Shown: positions 27,198 through 35,243 of the stretch, one piece after another
How the letters are laid out: each line of letters begins with the position of its first letter
Position numbering within the stretch: the stretch's first letter is position 1
Assembly: GCA_964414425.1 (NCBI GenBank)
Contig: CAYPWL010000004.1
Span: 1 to 64,000 of the forward strand
Reading direction: 5' to 3'
Length of the DNA: 64,000 bases
Origin: GYS-P2D sp964414425
GTDB taxonomy: Bacteria > Bacteroidota > Bacteroidia > Chitinophagales > Saprospiraceae
The notes under the pieces: model-generated
Database searches by the model: none
What the model was told of the DNA's origin: nothing
The model's input: only the letters and a program-made list of their open reading frames with translations
Position numbers and translations under genes: made by a program

Positions 27198-29879
27198 TTA
27201 TTCGTCTCCGACAAGCTTATTATCATTAGAACCTTGAGCCAATTCTTTTAGCATTGATTTAATATCTGCAAGCTCATTTCTGAATTCGCTGTTCTCACTA
27301 TTTGCAATTTCAAGTTGCTTAGTAAGATTCTCGATCTGATCCTGTTGCTCCTTGATTGCCTCGTTAAGTAATGCTGTAATCTTAGAGTAATCCACAGACT
27401 TATAGCCTTCGCTATCAGTTCTTACTACTTGTGGCATCACAGCTTCTACTTCTTGTGCGATAAATCCAAGTTGATTATACTCTGGGAAGTTTTTATCAGC
27501 AAACTCATCCGTTCTGAAGTCATAGGTTACCCCTCTGAGCTCTTGGACTTTTGCAATAGCATTGTCTACAGTAGTAATATTTTTCTTAAATCTCTCATCA
27601 GAGCTTGAGTGTACTTGGATAGCGAGTATGTCACCATTGACATCCAGCTTAACCTCTCTTCCTGCCATTACTGCTGCGGTGACTGTATTTCTACCTATAG
27701 CCATACGACCATCTGGAGATATATATACATTTTGAGTTTCGTCAGCAGCATCTCCTTGGAATGTCAAACCAAACGAGTTCATCAACATGGTTCGTTCTCC
27801 GATTAAGACACCGTCGTTGTTATAGATCGTACTATCTGTCTCTGTTCCTAATATCGCATCTGCCGTAACCTCAACTACATTGCCATCATCATCTACTGCG
27901 AGGAATGTTGCAAAGTCAGTAGTTACATAAGTACTATCTCCATAATTATCAAAGGCTAACTCACCTACAACCGTAGTGCTGTCAGATGTAATCTCCACAT
28001 TGCTTGATAGAGTTGAGTTTATGGTGATATCCCCAGCCGTACTAGCAAGATCAATTGTATTACCCGTCACATCAACATCTCCACCATTGATAGTAACTTC
28101 GGTAGTTCCGCCTATGTTAGTATTGGTACCCGTCATAGAGTTCGTATTAGTTGCATTAGAATTGATATCCCCTGCGATCACAGTCATGGTTGTCAACTGA
28201 TCAAATGTCAAACTGTTAGTACCTGACCCAATCAATGTTCTATCTCCTGTAAGTACTCCATCATTATTATAGATTGTACTATCTACCTGTGAACCAAGGA
28301 TGTCATCAGCAGTAGTCTCCAATACATTACCAGCCGCATCTACTACAAGTATGCGTTCAAAAACTGGTGTGTCGTATGTACCTTGTCCATAATCTCCTAT
28401 TTGAACCTCGCCTGTCACTATTGTACTGTCAGATGTGATCTCGACATTACCACTTGAGTTAATAGTCATAGAAGTCAACTGATCAAATGTGAGACTATTA
28501 GCTCCTGAACCATCCAAGGTTCTATCACCAGTTAATACCCCATCATTATTATAGATCGTACTGTCTACTTGAGCAGCAAGGATGTCATCAGCAGTAGTCT
28601 CCAATACATTGCCATCAGCATCTACTACAAGTATCCGCTCGAAAACGTCTGTTTGGTATACGCCCTGTCCATAATCGTCTAATTGAACCTCGCCAGACAC
28701 TATTATACTATCTGATGCGATCTCGACATTCCCACTGGTGTTAATAGTCATTTCCGTCAATTGATCGAATGTGAGACTATTAGCCCCTGAACCATCCAAG
28801 GTTCTGTCGCCAGTGAGTACGCCGTCATTATTATAGATCGTGCTATCCACTTGTGCGCCGAGGATATCATCAGCCGTTGTCTCTCTTACATTTCCATTTT
28901 CATCAACCACTAAAATGGTGGTGAAGTCCGACACATTAAAATTACCTTCTCCATACTCTCCCAACGATACAGAACCATTGGTACCATTAAGAGCTAGTAT
29001 ACTGTCCAATGTAGAGGATCTCACCTTGACGTCTTCTGCAGCATTGATCATGATGATATCCTGGCCATCCTGCTGTATAGCAACTTCATCTCCATCTATA
29101 TTCACAAAGGTCGCATCCACTCCGAGCGTATCGATACCATTGTAATTAAGACTGTTGTTATCTCCAGTTACTATTCTATCCTCATCAAGAGTACCATCTG
29201 CTAAGTAGAATGTATTACCCTCGATAATTGGTGATAAATCTACAGTGATCCTGTTCTCAGCACCTAATCTACCTAATATATTCTCAACGAACTCGAGAGT
29301 AGAATCACCTATGATATTAATCTCATCGATATACTCATTGCCAGTAATGGTATCATTATCTGAGTTATTGGACATATTGATCAGTGTACGTATCGTACTA
29401 ATAGAATCTGCCACGGCTATATCTGTCGCAAAGATGGAATCCAGTGCATGAAGATTAATCGTACCAAATGTATCAACGCCGTTAGTCACAGAGAGATCAG
29501 CTGTGACGCTGTCTGGTATGACAAGAGAAAGATTCATAGGGACTTCAAGAACTTCGCCATTGATAGATGGCGCTAAGAAGTAGTTATTTCCATCAATATT
29601 ACTGGCTTGTTCGCCTGCACCGAATATGAAATTTTCTAATCCATAGCCAAATAATTTCAACATCAACGGATCTGCTGTGCTACTATTTGGATTAGATGAA
29701 AGACCTAAGAATAGGCTATCGGTAACAATTAAAAACTCGTTAGTCCCTTCTCTTTGGATCTCTAACCATCTATCGGTGGCGATTTCTAATGGATTATCTC
29801 CGATCTTAACCTGTGCGCTCAATGAGAAGCTTAAGGTGAAAAATAGACCAGTTATAACAACCAGTTTGGAAAGATTCAT
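27198..29879 (-). CDS. Long tail-fibre-like secreted adhesin with internal repeats and S74 domain
   Basis: I choose the ATG at 29879 (MNLSKLVVITG), which starts a proper signal peptide ending LSAQ; an upstream in-frame non-ATG start at 29906 adds only nine residues. The mature protein begins VKIGDNPLEIATDRWLEIQ as in its two neighbours. The middle contains about three near-identical 95-residue repeats (DSTIYNNDGVLTGDRTL...NSLTFDQLT...VFERILVVDA). A partial fourth copy joins directly to the S74 chaperone domain and a C-terminal coiled coil (IENLTKQLEIANSENSEF). The protein probably forms a trimeric surface fibre whose length varies with repeat number. Ligand unknown; the family call rests on the S74 domain. 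Confidence 0.82.
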   Translation of the reverse strand: MNLSKLVVITGLFFTLSFSLSAQVKIGDNPLEIATDRWLEIQREGTNEFLIVTDSLFLGLSSNPNSSTADPLMLKLFGYGLENFIFGAGEQASNIDGNNYFLAPSINGEVLEVPMNLSLVIPDSVTADLSVTNGVDTFGTINLHALDSIFATDIAVADSISTIRTLINMSNNSDNDTITGNEYIDEINIIGDSTLEFVENILGRLGAENRITVDLSPIIEGNTFYLADGTLDEDRIVTGDNNSLNYNGIDTLGVDATFVNIDGDEVAIQQDGQDIIMINAAEDVKVRSSTLDSILALNGTNGSVSLGEYGEGNFNVSDFTTILVVDENGNVRETTADDILGAQVDSTIYNNDGVLTGDRTLDGSGANSLTFDQLTEMTINTSGNVEIASDSIIVSGEVQLDDYGQGVYQTDVFERILVVDADGNVLETTADDILAAQVDSTIYNNDGVLTGDRTLDGSGANSLTFDQLTSMTINSSGNVEITSDSTIVTGEVQIGDYGQGTYDTPVFERILVVDAAGNVLETTADDILGSQVDSTIYNNDGVLTGDRTLIGSGTNSLTFDQLTTMTVIAGDINSNATNTNSMTGTNTNIGGTTEVTINGGDVDVTGNTIDLASTAGDITINSTLSSNVEITSDSTTVVGELAFDNYGDSTYVTTDFATFLAVDDDGNVVEVTADAILGTETDSTIYNNDGVLIGERTMLMNSFGLTFQGDAADETQNVYISPDGRMAIGRNTVTAAVMAGREVKLDVNGDILAIQVHSSSDERFKKNITTVDNAIAKVQELRGVTYDFRTDEFADKNFPEYNQLGFIAQEVEAVMPQVVRTDSEGYKSVDYSKITALLNEAIKEQQDQIENLTKQLEIANSENSEFRNELADIKSMLKELAQGSNDNKLVGDE
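28190..28880 (-). repeat. Tandem repeats of about 285 bp inside the adhesin gene
   Basis: Consecutive copies encode TADDIL..QVDSTIYNNDGV followed by LTGDRTLDGSGANSLTFDQ. They start near 28880, 28595 and 28310 on the minus strand, with high DNA identity. A shorter, diverged fourth start lies near 27870. Copy number probably varies between strains. Confidence 0.8.
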
Positions 29880-30075
29880 TTTAAATAGGTTTTGTAAACT
29901 GTGCAATACTCTTTTTAATAAATAGGCATACTATTTATCAACATAGACAGGTGGTTAGGATTCTGTTTACGTGGCCCATCTTGGCCTTACGCATTGCAAG
30001 TATAGTTAAAATTATTATATATAAAAAAATTATATATGTGAAAATTTTAACATTTACATCCTTTATTATCAGGCA

Positions 30076-30585
30076 TTAATGATTGTCATATAGATAGAGC
30101 TCGTGATCCTCTATAATCTTGATGAGTTTTTCTGCATAGTCCGGGTCTGTAGCATAACCCGCCCGTCTCAACCCTCGGGCCCAAGCAACATAGTCTCCAC
30201 GACAACTCTCGATTAAACCGCTATAGTTTATACTATTGACTATAAAGTTAGAATGGTCAACATAGGAATCGACAGGAGTGTCATAAGCTCTAAAGCAAGA
30301 ATCTATTAAATCTCCCTCCAGGCTGTAGTCATCGTCTTTGTGGAAATAGGTATTGCCTTTCCAATATGACTTGCACTTAATACCAAAGTGATTATTTGAG
30401 TTTTTGCTCAGATTAGACGAGCCCGCATTGCTCTCATGAAGAGCCTGTGCTAACTTAATGCTTGCAGGAATCCCTGTACGATTCATTTCTGCGATCGCTA
30501 CAGAACTATACTTTTTGATATAGTCCATCTTATAATCATCACTATTTGAAAAAAGAAGGCAGAGAACAAGCAAAGTAATCATCAC
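30076..30585 (-). CDS. Glucosaminidase-domain (GH73-like) peptidoglycan hydrolase
   Basis: This 169-residue protein has a short hydrophobic N-terminus (signal or anchor, 1-13) followed almost directly by a glucosaminidase domain. It shows IPASIKLAQALHESNAGSS, in which the Glu after His is the expected catalytic acid, then NNHFGIKCKSYWKG and FRAYDTPVDSYVDHSNFI, all conserved in FlgJ/GH73 enzymes. The C-terminal YVAWARGLRRAGYATDPDYAEKLI completes the fold. It should cleave N-acetylglucosaminyl linkages in peptidoglycan in the periplasm. There are no LysM or SH3 domains. The divergent neighbour is an AstE-like gene 86 bp away. Confidence 0.9.
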   Translation of the reverse strand: MMITLLVLCLLFSNSDDYKMDYIKKYSSVAIAEMNRTGIPASIKLAQALHESNAGSSNLSKNSNNHFGIKCKSYWKGNTYFHKDDDYSLEGDLIDSCFRAYDTPVDSYVDHSNFIVNSINYSGLIESCRGDYVAWARGLRRAGYATDPDYAEKLIKIIEDHELYLYDNH

Positions 30586-30671
30586 AGGTTATACATTGAG
30601 TTACATACTAAGACCGAAAATCATGCCAAGCCAATACGGGCAGCATCCAGCATAATTTTCATCTACAACAT

Positions 30672-31589
30672 ATGATAGAAAGACAGATTGGCAGATATAC
30701 TCATGACCTTGATGGTCCATTGCTCATCGTGGTATCCGCAATGCACGGAAATGAACGCGCAGGGGTAAAAGCATTAGACTATCTGTTTAAGATGTTAGAA
30801 GTAGAGCCTATCACCAATCATAACTTTCAATTTAGAGGTGAGATCCTTGGAATGATCGGCAATCTCGAAGCTTTTAAACAAGGGAGTCGATACATAGACC
30901 ACGACTTAAATAGAATCTGGTTAGAGTCATCAACGCCAATGATCGTAGACCTCCATGAATTAACAGAAAAGGAGCAAATCATAGAGCTAATCGATCAAAA
31001 GCTATCGAACTCAGATCATAGGGAAGTCATCTTACTCGACCTACATACTACTTCCTCAGATGGTGGGATATTTACCATTCCAGGGCCTGGACAAAAAGCC
31101 TTGGAAATCTCTAAAAGTCTTAATGCTCCCGTCATCCTTGATATGATGAGCAATATCAAGGGCACGATAATGGAGTATTTTAACCCCAACTACCACACAC
31201 GACCTATTCATTCGCTAACCTTCGAATCAGGGAGACACCTTGACCCTCTTAGCGTAAATAGGGCGATAGCCGCCATAATCAATTGTATGAAGTATCTCAA
31301 TATGGTAGAAGGCACTGATGTCGAAAGCATACATGATCATATCCTCAAACAGTATTCTCAAGGCTTACCAAAAGTGTCGAGGTTGATCTATAGACACCCC
31401 ATACAAGAAGGCGATAGCTATAAGATGCGAGAAGGTTTCCTAAATTTTCAGCCCATCAATCAACATGAACCCTTAGCAGAGCAAAACGGAGAAACAATAT
31501 TATCACCTCTATCAGGTCGGATCCTCATGCCTCTATACCAAAAACAAGGCGCCGAGGGTTTTTACATCATTGAGGACGTTAAGCAGTAA
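30672..31589 (+). CDS. Succinylglutamate desuccinylase/aspartoacylase family zinc hydrolase
   Basis: This 305-residue M14-like deacylase carries the zinc-binding pair in AMHGNERAG (His and Glu near residues 24-27) and later HDLNRIW and LLDLHTTSSDGG, where the His is the third ligand. A C-terminal beta domain (SPLSGRILMPLYQKQGAEGFYII) is also typical of the family. Members remove acyl groups from N-acyl amino acids such as succinylglutamate or N-acetylaspartate; the substrate here is unknown. The gene is convergent with glutamate formimidoyltransferase, with only five bases between the stops. No arginine-succinyltransferase pathway genes are nearby, so it may act as a general N-acyl-amino-acid deacylase. 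Confidence 0.85.
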   Translation: MIERQIGRYTHDLDGPLLIVVSAMHGNERAGVKALDYLFKMLEVEPITNHNFQFRGEILGMIGNLEAFKQGSRYIDHDLNRIWLESSTPMIVDLHELTEKEQIIELIDQKLSNSDHREVILLDLHTTSSDGGIFTIPGPGQKALEISKSLNAPVILDMMSNIKGTIMEYFNPNYHTRPIHSLTFESGRHLDPLSVNRAIAAIINCMKYLNMVEGTDVESIHDHILKQYSQGLPKVSRLIYRHPIQEGDSYKMREGFLNFQPINQHEPLAEQNGETILSPLSGRILMPLYQKQGAEGFYIIEDVKQ

Positions 31590-31594
31590 TGCCA

Positions 31595-32536
31595 TTAGAT
31601 CATATAATCGAGAATTCTCTTCTCCTTGATAAAAGTACCGTGATAGTGTAGGCCTAAATCATTAATAATCGAATCTACATTGCCCTGATCACAATGTTCT
31701 GAGATACCCTGCAATGGAGTCATTCCTATCAATTCGGACCCCAATAGATCAACGTCATGCGCCTGGGCCGCTCCCCTCACTACATTATAAAAGCCCTCCA
31801 TCGTCATCTGACTCAAGTTATATAGGTTGGCAGAAATCTGAACACACCCATATTCTTCTGTAAGCCATCCAAGTACTCTGACATCCCGTAATTGATCCTC
31901 ATGTTGTCTCAACTTGCGTATGTCTTTAGCTATGTTCTTAGCCACTTGGAGATCGTTAGAGTTAAGGCTCACATTATAGGCTGCCATGTAATCTCGGACT
32001 GTCCAACTACTAATCCCCAGTTTATGATGAGCGCTACTCGGACCAAAATCTGATATTAACTCTCCTGCCTGGAGACGCTGATCGGCTATATCTGGACCAC
32101 CTCGTCTTATCTCGCTCAGGTGCTTTTGGCCTGGTCGACTGTTTAGCTCACCATAAAAGACAATAGGCACTTTATACGTAGTAGAAATTTGCTTTGCCCA
32201 CTTGTTAACCCATGCTTTCAGCGAAGCTTTGTCCAGATCTCTCATCGGAACGAAGGGCACAACATCTACGATTCCTGCAGAAGGGTGATTGCCACTGTAG
32301 GTATTAATATCCTGTTCTTGATGAGACTGCTCATAGATGATGTCGAGCGTGCGACCCATCTCTCTAACTGGGGAGATTATGGTCAAGACCGTTCTCTGGG
32401 CATCTCTTCCTTGGTCCACATGAGCGACCTTTGTGCCAAACGCATCAATATTATTAACCAGCGCCTCAATAAAGTCGTCATCTTGCCGATGATTGATATT
32501 AACTACACATTCTACGATTGGCTCATGCTGTAACAT
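31595..32536 (-). CDS. ftcD: Glutamate formimidoyltransferase
   Basis: The 313-residue protein matches the N- and C-terminal subdomains of the formiminotransferase part of FTCD: VVNINHRQD near the start, GNHPSAGIVDVVPFVP with the catalytic-region His near residue 84, VPIVFYGELN, RRGGPD and GWLTEEYGCVQISANLYN. It transfers a formimino group between N-formimino-glutamate and tetrahydrofolate, the last step of one histidine-degradation route. The cyclodeaminase domain is absent, as in stand-alone bacterial forms. No hutH, hutU or hutI is seen in the window, so it is an isolated member of that pathway here. The symbol follows the family and no experimental link is known to me. Confidence 0.88.
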   Translation of the reverse strand: MLQHEPIVECVVNINHRQDDDFIEALVNNIDAFGTKVAHVDQGRDAQRTVLTIISPVREMGRTLDIIYEQSHQEQDINTYSGNHPSAGIVDVVPFVPMRDLDKASLKAWVNKWAKQISTTYKVPIVFYGELNSRPGQKHLSEIRRGGPDIADQRLQAGELISDFGPSSAHHKLGISSWTVRDYMAAYNVSLNSNDLQVAKNIAKDIRKLRQHEDQLRDVRVLGWLTEEYGCVQISANLYNLSQMTMEGFYNVVRGAAQAHDVDLLGSELIGMTPLQGISEHCDQGNVDSIINDLGLHYHGTFIKEKRILDYMI

Positions 32537-32595
32537 AACAATTTTTGATTAAGATCATTAGAATTATGTAGTTTGTAAATCGAATGTAATTTTAA

Positions 32596-34047
32596 TTGGA
32601 TAAGATAGCTTCAATATTAGTGGTGTTCTTGTGTTGTCAATGTCTGATGGCACAGAAAGTAACCGTATCTCCAGAGATCAATCTAAGGTCAGATCGAGCT
32701 TACTATTTATTAGGTCAGGTGGATGAATCTATTCTTCTATTTAGGGACCAAGGCGATAAGAAAATCCTCGACATTTTTGAAGAGAACCTCGTGCTCAGCA
32801 GTGAGCGAAATGTTGACTTATTAAGTGATCGTGCGCTCGTATATGATGTAATTAATACGGATTCTGCCTTTTCTGTATTCTATGGGTTCAACGACGAAGA
32901 TGAGGTTGTTGTACAGATGGATGTGTTTAATGCTACGGCTAATAGAATAGACAGTGTCGAGATCTCCAGAGAAGAGAGATCATTTAAAGCTCTTCAGTAC
33001 GAACCCATAATATCAGAAAACAAGAATATAATCGCTCTGTATAATATTACCGATCGCGATCAAATGACCCTGCTGGTATTTGACATTGAACGTAAAAAGA
33101 CCTTGCTCAATAGCAAATATAAATTAGTCGATCTCAACCTGTATGAAGATATCATGCAAATCGAGGTGTCCAATCAAGGAGATGTAATAATCCTATATGA
33201 GAGAAATAACACGAAAAGTGCCAAGGAAAATCATTTTGCCAGATTAATACGATTCTTGTCCAATGGTGAAGAGACTGAGGAAATCAACCTACCTCTTAAG
33301 GATGTCATTACCTCGGATTTGTTTTTTAAAATCGATAATAAAAATCGTCGCCTTGCGATAACTGGTCTCTATGACGAAAAAAGCCGAGATCAAAGCATCG
33401 GCTATGTCTGGATCAATGGAAGCATAAACAGGTGGCAAGATGAGCAGGTATACTTGATCCCTTTTGAAGAAGTCGTATTCTTTGAGGTTTATGGAAATAA
33501 TAAGGTCAAGAAATTGCGAAACTTTCAAGTCAGCTCTCTACTGCTCAAGGCGGACGGTTCTCCGATCTTAGTATTTGAACACTCCAGAAATGTCCTAAGA
33601 CAAAACGGGGGTGTAACTGGCTTTAACAATACCAATACTTTCAGAGGACAGCGAGGGGGGTTCAACTCTGCTGGGTGGAGCGATCATTATCGAGAGGACC
33701 TTGTGATTATCTCATTAGATCGTAAGCTAGAATTAGACTGGTATCACGTGTTCTACAAGAAGCAGTTTTCTCAAAATGATGACGCCCTGTTTTCCTCTTA
33801 CTTTACGTTTATGACACCGAGTAGGGTAAGACTCATATATAATGATGAGATCAAGACCAGCAGCACTGTTAGTGAATATATTTTTGATGGTGCAGGAAAC
33901 TACAAACGTAACAGCTTGCTGAGCACCGAATATCAAAACTTAAGGCTAATTTTTCAATATGCTATACAGATTAGTAATAGCTCGCTTATAGTGCCGAGCC
34001 AGCGTAACTCGGCTCTGAGTTTGGTAAAAGTTGATTATTCCCAATAG
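32596..34047 (+). CDS. Secreted protein of unknown function
   Basis: The frame opens with TTG at 32596, immediately after an in-frame TAA. This start is needed to give the full signal peptide (hydrophobic ILVVFLCC, ending LMAQ); the next candidates are GTG codons inside it. The 483-residue mature protein is beta-rich, with repeated IIALYNITDRDQMTLLVFD and VIILYERNNTK-like strands that would suit a beta-propeller, but I recognise no family signature. Sequence before the start has TTG at 32545-32547, a 20-base spacer and GTAGTTTG, a partial Bacteroidota promoter match. Function is unknown, and periplasmic or surface location is inferred from the signal peptide. Confidence 0.65.
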   Translation: MDKIASILVVFLCCQCLMAQKVTVSPEINLRSDRAYYLLGQVDESILLFRDQGDKKILDIFEENLVLSSERNVDLLSDRALVYDVINTDSAFSVFYGFNDEDEVVVQMDVFNATANRIDSVEISREERSFKALQYEPIISENKNIIALYNITDRDQMTLLVFDIERKKTLLNSKYKLVDLNLYEDIMQIEVSNQGDVIILYERNNTKSAKENHFARLIRFLSNGEETEEINLPLKDVITSDLFFKIDNKNRRLAITGLYDEKSRDQSIGYVWINGSINRWQDEQVYLIPFEEVVFFEVYGNNKVKKLRNFQVSSLLLKADGSPILVFEHSRNVLRQNGGVTGFNNTNTFRGQRGGFNSAGWSDHYREDLVIISLDRKLELDWYHVFYKKQFSQNDDALFSSYFTFMTPSRVRLIYNDEIKTSSTVSEYIFDGAGNYKRNSLLSTEYQNLRLIFQYAIQISNSSLIVPSQRNSALSLVKVDYSQ

Positions 34048-34170
34048 TTAGATATAACGAGAGTTTTATATCCAACAAATACATTCTTTCTATTTGCCTT
34101 TGCTTTAGCGGAAGTAACCACGATGCCTTATTTTTAAAGGCACATGATGTGCAGCAAGATTCAATCGTAA

Positions 34171-34632
34171 ATGAGTTTTCTTCTCAAAAACACCTCTCAG
34201 GTTTTACTTCTCGCAGAGCAAAATCTAAAAAAATATAGAGATATAGTTAACTATGCCTTTCATAAAGAGGGTTATGGTATCACCTATGATCAATGGCTCG
34301 TACTCTCGGCGATCTCACAAAAACAAGGATTGACCCAAATCGTCATCTCAGATATGACCGCCAAAGAGCCTGCCTCCATCTCTCGTATATTAAAGCTCCT
34401 CGAGAAAAAAGAATTAGTCCAAAAGCTCCCAGACAAAAATAATAAGAGAGCCAAAAGAATATACCTGTCTCCAGTCGGTGATGAAATACAACAACGAGCT
34501 ACTAAGTCCTATAATGCTCTGGCTAAAGAAGGGTTTAACGGAGTCTATGAGCAAGAGATAAATCTATTCGTCAGGATCCTCGAAAAGCTCAAAGGAAACT
34601 TTGAAAAGATGAGCGATAAAAGAGGGGAATAA
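34171..34632 (+). CDS. MarR family transcriptional regulator
   Basis: This 153-residue winged-helix regulator has the MarR layout: an N-terminal dimerisation helix, then GITYDQWLVLSAISQKQGLTQ, the recognition region ISDMTAKEPASISRILKLLEKKELVQKLPD, and the wing NNKRAKRIYLSPVGDEI. Relatives act as ligand-responsive dimeric repressors. An inverted repeat just upstream (TGCCTT at 34124-34129, AAGGCA at 34137-34142) is a possible self-operator, but it is short. No efflux or enzyme gene is directly adjacent, and the next plus-strand gene is 600 bases away. The target is therefore unknown. Confidence 0.92.
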   Translation: MSFLLKNTSQVLLLAEQNLKKYRDIVNYAFHKEGYGITYDQWLVLSAISQKQGLTQIVISDMTAKEPASISRILKLLEKKELVQKLPDKNNKRAKRIYLSPVGDEIQQRATKSYNALAKEGFNGVYEQEINLFVRILEKLKGNFEKMSDKRGE

Positions 34633-34662
34633 AAGGGGTCTATTTTTATCAACTTGACCTCT
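34628..34662 (-). terminator. Terminator-like hairpin after the tRNA-like array
   Basis: Read on the minus strand, AGAGGTC (34662-34656) can pair with GACCCCT (34640-34634) at six of seven positions, followed directly by TTTTATT. It begins two bases after the tRNA discriminator position, so it would terminate a minus-strand transcript of the tRNA-like array. On the plus strand no T-tract follows. Confidence 0.55.
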
Positions 34663-34663
34663 G

Positions 34664-34714
34664 TGGGCGATGAGAGACTCGAACTCCCGACACTCACGCT
34701 ATAGCGTGATGCTC
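34664..34714 (-). tRNA. 3' part of a tRNA gene cut by the assembly gap (anticodon uncertain)
   Basis: On the minus strand this piece supplies the anticodon arm (TCACG...CGTGA), the variable loop, a T arm with stem GGGAG/CTCTC and loop TTCGAGT, the acceptor 3' strand ATCGCCC and discriminator A. CCA is not encoded. The acceptor pairs with the GGGTGAT that begins the units across the gap (one G-T wobble). The missing D arm and 5' acceptor must lie in the gap. The anticodon loop as written (CTATAG) has six bases rather than seven, so either the gene is defective or the junction is misassembled. Amino-acid identity should not be assigned. Confidence 0.5.
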
Positions 34715-34814
34715 NNNNNNNNNNNNNNNNNNNNNNNNNNNNNNNNNNNNNNNNNNNNNNNNNNNNNNNNNNNNNNNNNNNNNNNNNNNNNNNNNNNNNN
34801 NNNNNNNNNNNNNN
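34715..34814. other. Scaffold gap of 100 Ns
   Basis: Exactly 100 Ns, the usual placeholder length. The seven bases on its left (GATGCTC at 34708-34714) equal the first bases on its right (34815-34821). The gap therefore falls inside the repeat array, and the true number of units is unknown. Confidence 0.95.
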
Positions 34815-34999
34815 GATGCTCTGAACCAACTGAGCTAATCACCCTTATTAAGTTTTTAATCCTGAAAGTCCGACCCTCACGCTCGTAGCGTGATGCTCTG
34901 AACCAACTGAGCTAATCACCCTTATTAAGTTTTTAATCCTGAAAGTTCCGAATCCCTCGCTTGTAGCATGACACTCTGAACCTACCGAGCTAATCACTC
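34815..34999 (-). repeat. Tandem array of tRNA 5'-part units, period about 77 bp
   Basis: On the minus strand each unit starts like a tRNA: acceptor GGGTGAT, a D arm GCTC...GAGC and an anticodon arm. It then breaks off after GGGTCGG, and a 25-base A/T-rich spacer (ACTTTCAGGATT to CTTAATAA) leads straight into the next unit. No T arm or acceptor 3' strand is present. Units: 34999-34947 (diverged, loop CTACAAG), 34921-34870 (loop CTACGAG, perfect 5-bp stem), and 34844-34815 entering the gap. The spacers at 34922-34946 and 34845-34869 are identical. I do not call these functional tRNAs. Confidence 0.75.
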
Positions 35000-35010
35000 A
35001 AAATGGAGCG

Positions 35011-35041
35011 CAAATATATACGCTCCTTTATACTACGGCAA
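35011..35041 (-). promoter_or_regulatory. Consensus Bacteroidota promoter driving the tRNA-like array
   Basis: On the minus strand TTG (35041-35039), a 20-base spacer and TATATTTG (35018-35011) match the TTG-N19-21-TAnnTTTG consensus exactly. Transcription would start near 35004, a few bases before the first tRNA-like unit at 34999. The -7 box lies inside a dyad, GGAGCG (35026-35021 on the minus strand) and CGCTCC (35010-35005), which could be an operator or a 5' RNA hairpin. Confidence 0.6.
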
Positions 35042-35243
35042 GTTTTGTGCCGCATATTTATTTTCTTCAATCCAAATGGCAACCCTATTACAGGTTTTAG
35101 AATATACCATATGGACCCTATTAAGCCTGATTTACCTTTTTTGCATTTCATTAACGAGACTTTATCATTGTCTTCAATTGAGTTGCCTTGTTTTGTCTGC
35201 TGGCAGATAACATAGGAATGCGGAGCAAAATAGATTTGTTGCT

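Noticed and set aside
27198..29906. CRISPR-like reading of the regular repeats in the adhesin genes
   Set aside because: The repeats are long, in frame and coding, and nothing resembling short direct repeats with unique spacers or cas genes occurs anywhere in the window.
34815..34999. Annotating the array units as tRNA-Arg (ACG) and tRNA-Cys (ACA) genes
   Set aside because: The loops would give those anticodons, but the units lack the T arm and the 3' acceptor strand, so they cannot fold as complete tRNAs. They are described as repeats.
35231..35238. TAGATTTG as a promoter for the DUF3179 gene
   Set aside because: The -7 match is exact, but no TTG lies 19-21 bases upstream. It sits only six bases before the ATG, so transcription would start at or inside the start codon.
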